A stretch of 14,256 nucleotides of DNA from an uncultured Microbacteriaceae bacterium (GCA_943914115.1 CALUAU010000046.1:1-14256), one strand, 5' to 3'; counted from the stretch's first letter, positions 5,801 through 12,992 are shown. Made by a program: numbers and translations. The notes: generated from the letters alone by a model not told the origin.

Positions 5801-5872
5801 CTGGGGTACCTGGACTCGAACCAAGAACAACTGAACCAGAATCAGCCGTGTTGCCAATTACACCATACCCCA
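5801..5872 (-). tRNA. tRNA-Gln (anticodon CUG)
   Basis: The minus strand forms a 72-nt cloverleaf. The acceptor stem TGGGGTA/TACCCCA has discriminator G, the D-arm contains GGTGTAATTGGCAACAC, and the anticodon loop TTCTGGT gives anticodon CTG (stem GCTGA/TCAGT with one G-U). The T-arm contains GGTTCGAGTCC. CCA is not encoded (CAA follows). The first pair is U1-A72, which in bacteria is the identity element recognised by the GatCAB amidotransferase. This fits the indirect route in which GluRS first makes Glu-tRNA-Gln. Promoter and terminator flank it. Confidence 0.96.
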
Positions 5873-5886
5873 AGGGTCGCGACCCT
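5873..5886. repeat. Perfect 14-bp palindrome abutting the tRNA-Gln 5' end
   Basis: AGGGTCGCGACCCT is a perfect palindrome that ends exactly where the tRNA-Gln sequence begins. In the precursor RNA it could form only a short hairpin; it may matter for RNase P processing or be chance in GC-rich DNA. Confidence 0.4.
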
Positions 5887-5903
5887 CGCGGGCGCACCAA
5901 ACG

Positions 5904-5933
5904 AGCTTAGCCCACTAGAGTCGCATATGGCAA
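5904..5933 (-). promoter_or_regulatory. Promoter of tRNA-Gln
   Basis: On the minus strand TTGCCA (5928-5933) and TAAGCT (5904-5909) are separated by 18 nt. The -10 ends about 31 nt upstream of the tRNA 5' end. Both hexamers are close to the housekeeping consensus. Confidence 0.65.
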
Positions 5934-6041
5934 CTCGTGGCGCAGACAAATCAACAGCAGCCACCACTCGGCACAAATAACCGCCACCACATGCGTCAGC
6001 CAGCCAGTGCCAACCGCGCCGGAAGTTGCGTCTACCGCCCG

Positions 6042-6986
6042 CTAAAACCCGATCGCATCCCGATGCGCGGCAATCGCGGTGCGCGCACCCTTGCCCGCAG
6101 AAATAATCAGCACCTCGGGCCCTGGAGCGGTCAACTCGCCAGTGGCGTAGAGGTTTGGCACGGCCGTGCGACCAAAATTATCGGCCGTCACGAACCCGTC
6201 CTCGGTCAGCGGAGGACGCAGCTCTTCGTCAAGAAAATCGAGGTTCGCAACAAACCCGTTCAGCACAAAGGCCGCATCCACCGGCGTGATCTCACCGTCA
6301 ACGGTGCGAACACCGGTGAGATCGGCACGCTCACCCACCACATCTTCAATCTCGCGACGGTCAACGATCACGCCGCGCTCGCGCAGGCGCTGCGCATCCG
6401 ACTCATTCACCTGCTGTTCGGATGCGAACAGCACCACCTGCGAACCGATGCGCGCGAGCTGACCCGCGCGATACGCCAGCGTTTTCGCCTCGGGCACACC
6501 AAACACCGCGATGCGTGCACCCTTGCGATTCCAGGCATCGCACACCACGCACGAGTGAATGTGGGTGCCGTAATAGGCGCGCAGCGACGGCAATTGCGGA
6601 TGCACCTCGCGCAGGCCGGTTGCCAGGATGACCCGCTCGGCCCACACGTGACGGTTCGGGGTGCCGCGCACACCGGATGCGGCAATCTCGAAACCATCAC
6701 CGCTGCGGCTCACCCGCGTGACATTCGCAAACTGAATCTCGGCAGTTTCGTATTCTTCTACCGAGGCACGCCCGGCGGCCCGCAGCTCGTTCGGTGGGAT
6801 ATTGTCACGTGACAAAAAGCCGTGCGCTTCGAGCGTTGCCGAGTGGCGCGGTCGGTTGCTATCGAGCACCAGCACCCGGCGCAGCTGCCGCGCAAGCAAT
6901 AGCGCTGCCTGCAGCCCCGCAGGGCCACCACCGACAATGACCACCTCGTAGCGGTCGTCGGATGCGAACTCGGTTGCGTCGGTCAC
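6042..6986 (-). CDS. Thioredoxin-reductase-like FAD-dependent oxidoreductase
   Basis: This encodes a 314-residue two-domain flavoprotein of the thioredoxin-reductase fold. The FAD Rossmann motif VIVGGGPAG lies at 16-24, an ATG near the domain switch at 122-124, and a redox-type CVVCD at 146-150. The NADP-domain motif that normally reads GxGxxA/G is here VFGVPEAK (161-168), and the following arginine-rich 2'-phosphate site is not evident. The C-terminal FAD motif, usually AGD, reads ATGE (281-284). FAD binding is therefore likely and a disulfide function possible, but use of NADPH is doubtful. Its substrate is unknown, and no thioredoxin gene is nearby. The start is a GTG with AGGAG 6 nt upstream. 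It begins 50 nt after the gltX stop on the same strand, so the two are probably co-transcribed. Confidence 0.85.
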   Translation of the reverse strand: MTDATEFASDDRYEVVIVGGGPAGLQAALLLARQLRRVLVLDSNRPRHSATLEAHGFLSRDNIPPNELRAAGRASVEEYETAEIQFANVTRVSRSGDGFEIAASGVRGTPNRHVWAERVILATGLREVHPQLPSLRAYYGTHIHSCVVCDAWNRKGARIAVFGVPEAKTLAYRAGQLARIGSQVVLFASEQQVNESDAQRLRERGVIVDRREIEDVVGERADLTGVRTVDGEITPVDAAFVLNGFVANLDFLDEELRPPLTEDGFVTADNFGRTAVPNLYATGELTAPGPEVLIISAGKGARTAIAAHRDAIGF

Positions 6987-7036
6987 GTCAGACTCCTATC
7001 GGTGACATAGAGGGATGCTGCAGGCAGCGCGACAAA

Positions 7037-8548
7037 TTAGCCGAGCTGCCGCGTGAGCTTGGCGAGGCGAGCGAGCGTGGCTTCACGGCCGAGCAGCTCC
7101 ATCGACTCAAATAGCGGTGGCGAGATGCGTCGGCCCGAGATCGCCACGCGTGCTGGGCCGAAAGCAAGCCGCGGTTTCAGGCCGAGTTCGTCGATCAGTT
7201 TCGCGCGCATCGCCGCCTCGATCGCCTCAGTGTTCCAGTCGGATACCTGCTCCAGCGCCTCGCTAGTGGCGCGCAGTGTATCGGCCGCGCCGTCCTTCAG
7301 CGTTTTGAGCGCATCCTCGCGATATTCGAGATCTTCGGTCGACTCAAACAGGAAGGCGATCAGTTCGGGAGCTTCGCCCAGTAGCTGCATCCGTTCTTGC
7401 ACGAGCGGCGCAACCGCAAGCACTGTGGCGCGCTCGTCGTCGGTGAGCGGGTCGCTGACCACACCGGCCGCAATCAGATAGGGTTCGAGGCGCTGCGCAA
7501 AGTCAGCAAGTTCGAGGCGACGAACGTGTTCGCCATTGATCGCCTCGGCTTTTCTAAGATCGAAACGTGCCGGGTTCGGGTTGACGTCGTGCACGTCGAA
7601 GGCGGCGCACATCTCATCGATGGTGAACACGTCGCGGTCGGGGGCGATCGACCAGCCCAGCAGCGCCAGATAGTTGAGCAGCCCCTCGGGCACGAAGCCA
7701 CGGTCGCGGTGGTGGAAGAGGTTCGATTCTGGGTCGCGCTTCGAGAGTTTCTTATTCCCCTCACCCATCACATACGGCAGGTGACCGAAACGTGGGATGA
7801 ACTTGGCAACGCCAACCTGGTAGAGCGCGTGATAGAGCGCGATCTGTCGCGGCGTCGACGAGAGCAGGTCTTCACCGCGCAGCACGTGAGTGATGCCCAT
7901 GAGCGCGTCATCGACGGGGTTCACGAGCGTGTAGAGCGGTTTGCCGTTGGGACGCACCACCACAAAGTCGGGGAATGAGCCGGCTTTGAAGGTGATCTCG
8001 CCGCGCACCAGGTCGTCGAACGACAGGTCGGTGTCGGGCACCCGCAGCCGTAGGCTCGGCTGCCGCCCTTCGGCTCGATAGGCGGAACGCTGCTCGTCGG
8101 TGAGGTCGCGTTCAAAGTTGTCGTAGCCCTGGCGGGGGTCGCGACCATTGACAATATTGCGTGCTTCAATCTCTTCGGCCGTCGCGAACGACTCGTAGAG
8201 GAAACCGCCCTCCTTGAGCTTTTCGATGACCTCGGCGTAGATCTCACCGCGCTGCGACTGCCGATAGGGGCCGTGTTCACCGGCAGCGTCGATTCCCTCA
8301 TCCCAGTCGAGCCCGAGCCAGCGAAGCGCCTCGAGAATCATCTCGTAGCTCTCTTCTGAGTCGCGTTCGGCGTCGGTGTCTTCGATGCGGAACACGAGCG
8401 TGCCGCGGGTGTGCTTGGCGTAGGCCCAGTTGAACAGGGCGGTGCGGATCAGCCCGACGTGCGGCGTGCCGGTTGGGGATGGGCAGAAACGAACACGAAT
8501 ATCTGCGCCGGCGGCCTCGGTCACGGGCGCGAGTGAAACTGCAGTCAT
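7037..8548 (-). CDS. gltX: Glutamyl-tRNA synthetase (GluRS)
   Basis: This encodes a 503-residue class I aminoacyl-tRNA synthetase that attaches glutamate to tRNA. The HIGH-type motif is PSPTGTPHVGL (23-33) and the KMSKS-type motif is KLSKRD (267-272). Other GluRS landmarks include FRIEDTD (53-59), HVLRGEDLLSSTPRQ (221-235) and FGHLPYVMG (254-262). Length and order are normal for full-length bacterial GluRS. In actinobacteria lacking GlnRS this enzyme is usually non-discriminating and charges tRNA-Gln with glutamate as well; both tRNAs lie downstream on the same strand. The ATG follows GGAGG (complement of 8553-8557) by 4 nt. A TAGACT -10-like box overlaps this region at 8558-8563. No T-box leader is seen. 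Confidence 0.98.
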   Translation of the reverse strand: MTAVSLAPVTEAAGADIRVRFCPSPTGTPHVGLIRTALFNWAYAKHTRGTLVFRIEDTDAERDSEESYEMILEALRWLGLDWDEGIDAAGEHGPYRQSQRGEIYAEVIEKLKEGGFLYESFATAEEIEARNIVNGRDPRQGYDNFERDLTDEQRSAYRAEGRQPSLRLRVPDTDLSFDDLVRGEITFKAGSFPDFVVVRPNGKPLYTLVNPVDDALMGITHVLRGEDLLSSTPRQIALYHALYQVGVAKFIPRFGHLPYVMGEGNKKLSKRDPESNLFHHRDRGFVPEGLLNYLALLGWSIAPDRDVFTIDEMCAAFDVHDVNPNPARFDLRKAEAINGEHVRRLELADFAQRLEPYLIAAGVVSDPLTDDERATVLAVAPLVQERMQLLGEAPELIAFLFESTEDLEYREDALKTLKDGAADTLRATSEALEQVSDWNTEAIEAAMRAKLIDELGLKPRLAFGPARVAISGRRISPPLFESMELLGREATLARLAKLTRQLG

Positions 8549-8650
8549 GATGCCTCCAGTCTAGGCGCGGCAGATTGGGAATTCGCTCGCTTGCCACGGT
8601 CGGCAACAGCGCGCTCACCACGACTGTGCACACCGCAACTTTTGTCGTAT

Positions 8651-8667
8651 CCAAAGCAACACTTTGG
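8651..8667. promoter_or_regulatory. Inverted repeat CCAAAG-N5-CTTTGG upstream of the sodium channel gene
   Basis: CCAAAG (8651-8656) and CTTTGG (8662-8667) form a perfect inverted repeat with a 5-nt centre, 6 nt upstream of the candidate -35 of the channel promoter and within the divergent region shared with gltX. The position suits a regulator site, but no regulator can be named. Confidence 0.35.
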
Positions 8668-8673
8668 CACTAT

Positions 8674-8700
8674 TTGCGGTTGCTGCGTGTTCCTTAAACT
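8674..8700 (+). promoter_or_regulatory. Leaderless promoter of the sodium channel gene
   Basis: TTGCGG (8674-8679), a 15-nt spacer and TAAACT (8695-8700) are followed by only 6 nt before the GTG start at 8707. The expected transcription start therefore falls on the start codon. No SD sequence exists, which agrees with leaderless translation. Confidence 0.5.
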
Positions 8701-8706
8701 ATCTCT

Positions 8707-9666
8707 GTGAACCGACAGTCGCACATTATTAGCACCAGTCAGCCAACCGACTCGATCCCCTGGACCCCCAACCCCGGTGCCCGTGGCTGGCGCCGCAAGA
8801 TTGGCGAGTTTGTGCTGTCTTCGGCAACGCAGACAGCGATTCTGGCGCTCATCGTCGTGAACGCTATTGTGCTCGGGCTACAGACCTCACCGGCGGTGAT
8901 GAGTCGCTTTGGCACGCTACTGCACATCATTGATGTGTTCTGCCTCAGCGTGTTTGTGGTCGAGCTCGTATTGAAAATCATCGCACTTGACCGTCGTTTC
9001 TTCCGCGACGGCTGGAACATCTTCGACTTCCTGGTGGTCGCCATCTCGCTGGTGCCGGCCATCGGGCCGCTGTCGGTGCTGCGTTCGTTGCGCGTTTTGC
9101 GGGTGTTGCGCCTTGCCAACCGCATGCCGCAGCTGCGTCGGATTGCCACCGCCATCATCAGCGCGGTGCCGGGCATCGGTGCGATCGCCGGGCTGATGGT
9201 GCTGGTGTTCTATGTGGCCGCGGTGATGGCGACGTCGCTATTCGGTGAGCGTTTCCCCGACTGGTTTGGTTCGGTATTCAAGTCGCTCTACTCGCTGTTT
9301 CAAATCATGACGCTTGAGAGCTGGTCGATGGGCATCGTGCGTCCGGTGATGGCAGAGTTCCCGGATGCCTGGCTGTTCTTCGTGCCGTTCATCATGGTGT
9401 CGGCATTTGTGATGCTCAACCTCTTCGTGGCCGTGATCCTCGACACCATGTCGAACCTCGGAGCCACCAGCGAAGGTACGGTCGCTAACCCCGCGCCGGT
9501 GGTCGAAGAACAATTGCCGGAGTCTGGTTCGGTATTCACCACCCGTCACGAACTGGTGGCGATGCGCGAAGAACTTGCTGAGATTCGTCGCCTGCTGGCC
9601 ATCGAGCGGGGCGAGCTGCCGCCGACGCCGCAACCCGGCCCGAACACCACAGACGATTCCGACTAG
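8707..9666 (+). CDS. Voltage-gated sodium channel, NaChBac/NavAb (BacNav) type
   Basis: This encodes a 319-residue six-helix channel subunit expected to assemble as a homotetramer in the cytoplasmic membrane. S1 is about 41-58, S2 71-93, S3 101-117, the S4 voltage sensor 122-139 with arginines at 126, 129, 132 and 135 (every third residue), S5 149-180 and S6 221-250. The selectivity filter TLESWSM (202-208), followed by GIVRP, agrees with the sodium-selective NavAb/NavMs filters; E204 is the key ring residue. The C-terminus contains a predicted coiled coil (about 271-292) like the tetramerisation helix of known BacNavs, then a Pro/Asp tail. Translation starts at GTG with no SD and probably from a leaderless mRNA. 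The stop overlaps the convergent FAH-family stop by 4 nt. The channel may serve motility, pH or Na+ homeostasis; the window does not show which. Confidence 0.95.
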   Translation: MNRQSHIISTSQPTDSIPWTPNPGARGWRRKIGEFVLSSATQTAILALIVVNAIVLGLQTSPAVMSRFGTLLHIIDVFCLSVFVVELVLKIIALDRRFFRDGWNIFDFLVVAISLVPAIGPLSVLRSLRVLRVLRLANRMPQLRRIATAIISAVPGIGAIAGLMVLVFYVAAVMATSLFGERFPDWFGSVFKSLYSLFQIMTLESWSMGIVRPVMAEFPDAWLFFVPFIMVSAFVMLNLFVAVILDTMSNLGATSEGTVANPAPVVEEQLPESGSVFTTRHELVAMREELAEIRRLLAIERGELPPTPQPGPNTTDDSD

Positions 9667-10439
9667 TCGGCGGTGGCGGTAACGGGGTTACGCAGCGCAC
9701 CGATTCCCTCGATAGCGCACACCACCTCGTCACCGTCGACCAGCGGCCCAACCCCCGCCGGGGTGCCGGTGAGCAACACGTCACCGGGTAGCAGCGTGAA
9801 CACGCTCGAGGCGAACTCAACCAGGGTGGCCACCGTGCGCTCCATCTGGTTGAGATTGCCGAGCTGGCGAGTCTCGCCATTCACCTTGCAGCCGATCACG
9901 CCCTCATCGGTGTTGAACTCGGTCTCAACGTAGGGGCCGAGCGGGCAGAACGTGTCGAAGCCTTTCGCACGGCCCCACTGCCCGTCCGAGCGCTGCAGAT
10001 CACGAGCGGTGACGTCATTGGCGATCGTGTAACCGAAAATCACCTGGTTTGCGTCGGCGGCGGGCACATTGCGCGCCACCTGGCCGATCACCACCGCAAG
10101 TTCTACCTCGTGCTCCACCTGCTGCGACTGTGGTGGCAGCACAATCGGGTAGTCGGGGCCGACAATCGCGGTGTTCGGCTTCAAAAACATCATCGGTTCG
10201 GCCGGAACTTCGCTGTCGTGTTCGCGAGCGTGTTCGGCATAGTTGCGCCCGAACGCCACCACTTTTGAGCGGGGAATCACCGGCGCGAGCAGTCGCACAT
10301 CCCGCAGCGCGACGCGATTATCCGACGAGTCGATCGTGCCAAGAATCGGGTCGCCGTGCAGCGTGACCAGCTCTTCGGTCGACTCGTCGAGGATGCCGTA
10401 GGCAAGTTTTCCCTGGTGCTCGTAGCGCGCGATTTTCAT
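9663..10439 (-). CDS. Fumarylacetoacetate hydrolase (FAH) family protein
   Basis: This encodes a 258-residue FAH-fold hydrolase or isomerase acting on C-C bonds of beta-keto or dienoic acids in aromatic or related catabolism. A short N-terminal domain is followed by the catalytic core: FGRNYAEH (63-70), the metal ligands E111 and E113 in EHEVELAVVIG, D142 in IANDVTARDLQ, K159 in RAKGFDTF, and LTGTPAGVG (213-221). Relatives include oxaloacetate decarboxylases and 2-hydroxyhepta-2,4-diene-1,7-dioate isomerases; the exact substrate cannot be read from sequence. In several actinobacteria (recalled for Mycobacterium Rv2993c-Rv2992c) this gene directly precedes gltX. Here the sodium channel gene sits between them. 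The ATG has no SD; a TAGACT box ends 6 nt upstream, so the message may be leaderless. Confidence 0.88.
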   Translation of the reverse strand: MKIARYEHQGKLAYGILDESTEELVTLHGDPILGTIDSSDNRVALRDVRLLAPVIPRSKVVAFGRNYAEHAREHDSEVPAEPMMFLKPNTAIVGPDYPIVLPPQSQQVEHEVELAVVIGQVARNVPAADANQVIFGYTIANDVTARDLQRSDGQWGRAKGFDTFCPLGPYVETEFNTDEGVIGCKVNGETRQLGNLNQMERTVATLVEFASSVFTLLPGDVLLTGTPAGVGPLVDGDEVVCAIEGIGALRNPVTATAD

Positions 10440-10445
10440 GCGCCG

Positions 10446-10451
10446 AGTCTA
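10446..10451 (-). promoter_or_regulatory. Possible -10 box for a leaderless FAH-family mRNA
   Basis: On the minus strand TAGACT ends 6 nt before the ATG of the FAH-family gene, the same geometry as at the channel and MBL genes. I see no convincing -35. Confidence 0.4.
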
Positions 10452-10493
10452 ACCGCATCCAGCTGCCGGGCCGCTGCCAGGCTACGAGGGCGA

Positions 10494-10532
10494 CATCAAA
10501 CGGGGTCGGGATGCACTGCATCCCGACCCCGT
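10494..10532 (-). terminator. Terminator after the APC permease gene
   Basis: ACGGGGTCGGGATGCA (10500-10515) and TGCATCCCGACCCCGT (10517-10532) are perfectly complementary around a single centre base, giving a very stable hairpin. On the minus strand it is followed only by TTTGATG, so the T-run is weak, but the place, 28 nt after the permease stop, suits a terminator that isolates the FAH-family gene. Confidence 0.75.
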
Positions 10533-10559
10533 CGCGGTGACATTTGGTGCTGGGCGTGC

Positions 10560-12122
10560 CTACTCGCCGAGCACTTCCACACCAACCCGCTTGTCGTGCT
10601 CGTGCTCCGAAATGGGCAGGGTCTCGCGTTTGAAGTATGACGGGCTGACAAAGCGCATGATCACCATCAGCACCACACCGAGCGCCATCACGGTCACGCC
10701 GAGAACAAACACCAGCCCGAGACCTCCAATTGACGAACCCGAACCGTAGTCGGGATCCATCGAGTCGACGATCGTCTGCACGAACATCCACACCAGTGTC
10801 AAGCCGCCGAGTAGCGGTAGCAGCAGGCGCATAAAGAAGTTGCGGACGCTGTTAAACCAGCTCTTGCGGAAATACCACACCGCTGCCAGGCCGGTCGCGC
10901 CGTAGTAGAAGCAAACCATCATGCCGAGCGCAGTGATCGTGTCCCACAGCGCGTTCTCACTCACCAGGCGCATCGCCACGTAGAACACCAGCGATGCCCC
11001 GGCCGCCCAGAAGGTGGCGGTGGAGGGTGACTTGTAGCGTTCATCCACGTGCGCGAAGCCCTTGGGCAGCGCCTCGTAGTGCCCCATTGCTAGCAGTGTG
11101 CGGGCCGGCGAAACCATGGTCGACTGCAGCGAAGCCAGCGACGAGGTGAGGATAGCGATCGACATCAGCAGGGCGAACGGCCCCATAATGTGTGGCGCCA
11201 GCACCGCGAAGATCGACTCTTGGTTTTCGGGGTTACCGGCACCGAGTTCGCCGTTGCCGATACCGGCCCACATGAGAGTGCCGACGGTGATCAGCAGGTA
11301 GAGGGCGATGATCGTGACGATGGTGACAATCGATGCACGAGCCGGCGTGCGGGCAGGGTCTTTCGCCTCTTCATTCATGGTGATGACGGTGTCCCAACCC
11401 CAGAACATGAAGATCGACAGTGATACACCGGCAACCGCAATCGACAGGCTCTCGATCTGCAGCGGATTGAACCACGAAAGGTCGGGCTGCGTATAGTCGT
11501 AGGCGTTACCGTTGAGCGCCGAAATAATCGCCGCGACCGAGAACCAGATCAGCGCGAGCAGCTGGAAGAGCACCAGCCCCCACTGCACTTTTTCTGTCGC
11601 TTCGACACCGCGGTAGCCGATATAGGTGGCGGCGGCGACGAACACCGTGGTGACGAGGATGTTCACCAGCAGGTTTTCTTGCGGGATAGCTGCCAGCGCA
11701 TCGCTTTGGAAGATCTGCCCCAGCAGGATGAAGAAAAAGTCGGTGGCAACTGCGGCAAGGTTCGACAGCACCAGCACCGTGGCCGCAATCAGGCCCCATC
11801 CGCTCATCCAACCGATCCAGGGACCGAACGCGCGAGAGGCCCAGGTGAACGAGGTGCCCGAGTCGGGAACCGCGCGGTTAAGTTCGCGGTATCCGAACAG
11901 CACCATGAGCATCGGCACAAAACCGATCAGCAAAATTGCCGGTGTCTGCAACCCTGCAACCGACACCGTTGGGCCCAGACCCGAAGTGAGGGTGTATGCG
12001 GGGGCGACCACCGAAACACCGATGACCGCGCCACCAACTACCCCAACCTTGCCAGCGCTGAGGCCCTTCGACTGAACCGTACCGGTGGGAGTGATGGTGC
12101 GGTAGTTACTCGTGTCAGGCAC
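10560..12122 (-). CDS. APC-superfamily amino acid/amine permease
   Basis: This encodes a 520-residue integral membrane transporter with about 12 hydrophobic segments. The N-terminal KVGVVGGAVIGVSVVAPAYT segment fits the substrate-binding unwound helix 1 of APC-superfamily amino acid-proton symporters. YRELNRAVPDSGTSFTWASR is the conserved loop after helix 2, and WGWDTVITMNEEAKDP matches the helix 6-7 region. Neighbouring gabT-like and TetR genes make GABA, another omega-amino acid or a polyamine plausible substrates, but the sequence alone does not settle this. The start is GTG at 12122, preceded by AAGGGG at about 9 nt. It is transcribed away from the TetR gene, as expected of a regulator and its target. 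The product ends in a charged cytoplasmic tail. Confidence 0.88.
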   Translation of the reverse strand: MPDTSNYRTITPTGTVQSKGLSAGKVGVVGGAVIGVSVVAPAYTLTSGLGPTVSVAGLQTPAILLIGFVPMLMVLFGYRELNRAVPDSGTSFTWASRAFGPWIGWMSGWGLIAATVLVLSNLAAVATDFFFILLGQIFQSDALAAIPQENLLVNILVTTVFVAAATYIGYRGVEATEKVQWGLVLFQLLALIWFSVAAIISALNGNAYDYTQPDLSWFNPLQIESLSIAVAGVSLSIFMFWGWDTVITMNEEAKDPARTPARASIVTIVTIIALYLLITVGTLMWAGIGNGELGAGNPENQESIFAVLAPHIMGPFALLMSIAILTSSLASLQSTMVSPARTLLAMGHYEALPKGFAHVDERYKSPSTATFWAAGASLVFYVAMRLVSENALWDTITALGMMVCFYYGATGLAAVWYFRKSWFNSVRNFFMRLLLPLLGGLTLVWMFVQTIVDSMDPDYGSGSSIGGLGLVFVLGVTVMALGVVLMVIMRFVSPSYFKRETLPISEHEHDKRVGVEVLGE

Positions 12123-12237
12123 GTTCCAGTACCCCTTTCAGCACAGATGGATGCTGGCGGGCAGAGTCGCGGGCCAGCCACGACAGTTGGCGATCGCTCG
12201 GGAAATAGCGTGAGTCTGCTGCGAGTACGCGCTGTCA

Positions 12238-12263
12238 GGATCATCGTAGCGAATATGGATCAT
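12238..12263. promoter_or_regulatory. Direct repeat GGATCAT in the permease-regulator intergenic region
   Basis: GGATCAT occurs at 12238-12244 and 12257-12263, 19 nt start to start, roughly two helical turns apart, in the 213-nt divergent region. It is a candidate regulator site. TetR proteins normally bind inverted repeats, so this remains weak. Nothing else clear is seen in this region. Confidence 0.25.
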
Positions 12264-12335
12264 TTTTGCTGTGACTCCCAGACGTCATCCGCTATCCAAA
12301 CATGGCCTTAAGCTTGTGTGGCAAGGAGGCAAGAC

Positions 12336-12992
12336 ATGGTTGGTAACCGACGCCCCGCGGGACGACCGCGCACGCGTATTCTCAATCGCGAAGTGATAAC
12401 GGATGCGGCACGACGCATCATTACAAGTGACGGTGTGCCGGCACTGACCATGACCCGACTCGCGCAACGACTATCGGTCACCCCGTCAGCCCTCTACAAC
12501 CACGCCACCTCAAAACAAGAGATTCTGCGCTGGATTGTCGACTCGATCATGGGCGAGGTGGATGCTTCGGCATTTGATACCGAACCCTGGCGCGAAGCGA
12601 CCCGAGCCTGGGCTGCAAGCTACCGCGATGTTATGGTCGCCCACGCCGAACTGATTTCGTCGGTGGCGACTATTGAGGTCATCGATTCACCGCGCACGGT
12701 GGCCATGTATGAGCGGGTGGTGAGCGGACTGCACCGGGCGGGTTTCCCGTTCGAAGCCTGCCTGCCGTTCATCGCCGCGCTCGAATCGTTCATCTACGGC
12801 TCGGCTTTCAACGAACTCGCGCCCGCCGATATCTTCGACCCCGGCGACGAGGGCGATGTTGCCCCCAACTTTGTTGCGGCGGTTGAGGCCTCACAGCGCG
12901 GTCGAAACCCGCGCGAAATCAACGACGAACTGTTCGACATCGGACTCACCGCGTTTGTCGAGTCGAGCGCCGAACGTCTGGGAGTCTGCTAA
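12336..12992 (+). CDS. TetR/AcrR-family transcriptional regulator
   Basis: This encodes a 218-residue protein with an N-terminal TetR DNA-binding domain. A basic arm GRPRTR (9-14) precedes helix 1 (AARRIITSDG), and the helix-turn-helix spans about 38-58 (LTMTRLAQRLSV-TPSALYNHATSK). The C-terminal part (about 70-218) is the helical ligand-binding and dimerisation domain with no recognisable ligand motif. AAGGAGG at 12323-12329 lies 6 nt before the ATG at 12336 and decides the start; the in-frame GTG at 12318 lies upstream of this SD. Divergent orientation to the APC permease suggests that it represses the permease and itself, perhaps responding to the transported compound. Confidence 0.9.
   Translation: MVGNRRPAGRPRTRILNREVITDAARRIITSDGVPALTMTRLAQRLSVTPSALYNHATSKQEILRWIVDSIMGEVDASAFDTEPWREATRAWAASYRDVMVAHAELISSVATIEVIDSPRTVAMYERVVSGLHRAGFPFEACLPFIAALESFIYGSAFNELAPADIFDPGDEGDVAPNFVAAVEASQRGRNPREINDELFDIGLTAFVESSAERLGVC

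Noticed and set aside
5926..5979. 17-codon open frame starting MATRGADK
   Set aside because: It has no SD, is very short and starts within the promoter region of tRNA-Gln on the other strand.
5937..6812. Plus-strand open frame opposite the FAD oxidoreductase
   Set aside because: The minus-strand frame has intact FAD and CxxC motifs and an SD; the antisense product resembles nothing known and reflects high GC.
7397..7978. Plus-strand open frame opposite gltX
   Set aside because: It is fully covered by a canonical GluRS gene; the product is an Arg/Val-rich shadow.
8549..8706. T-box riboswitch or other leader control of gltX
   Set aside because: The gltX SD directly follows a -10-like box, and I found no T-box consensus or competing terminator in the leader.
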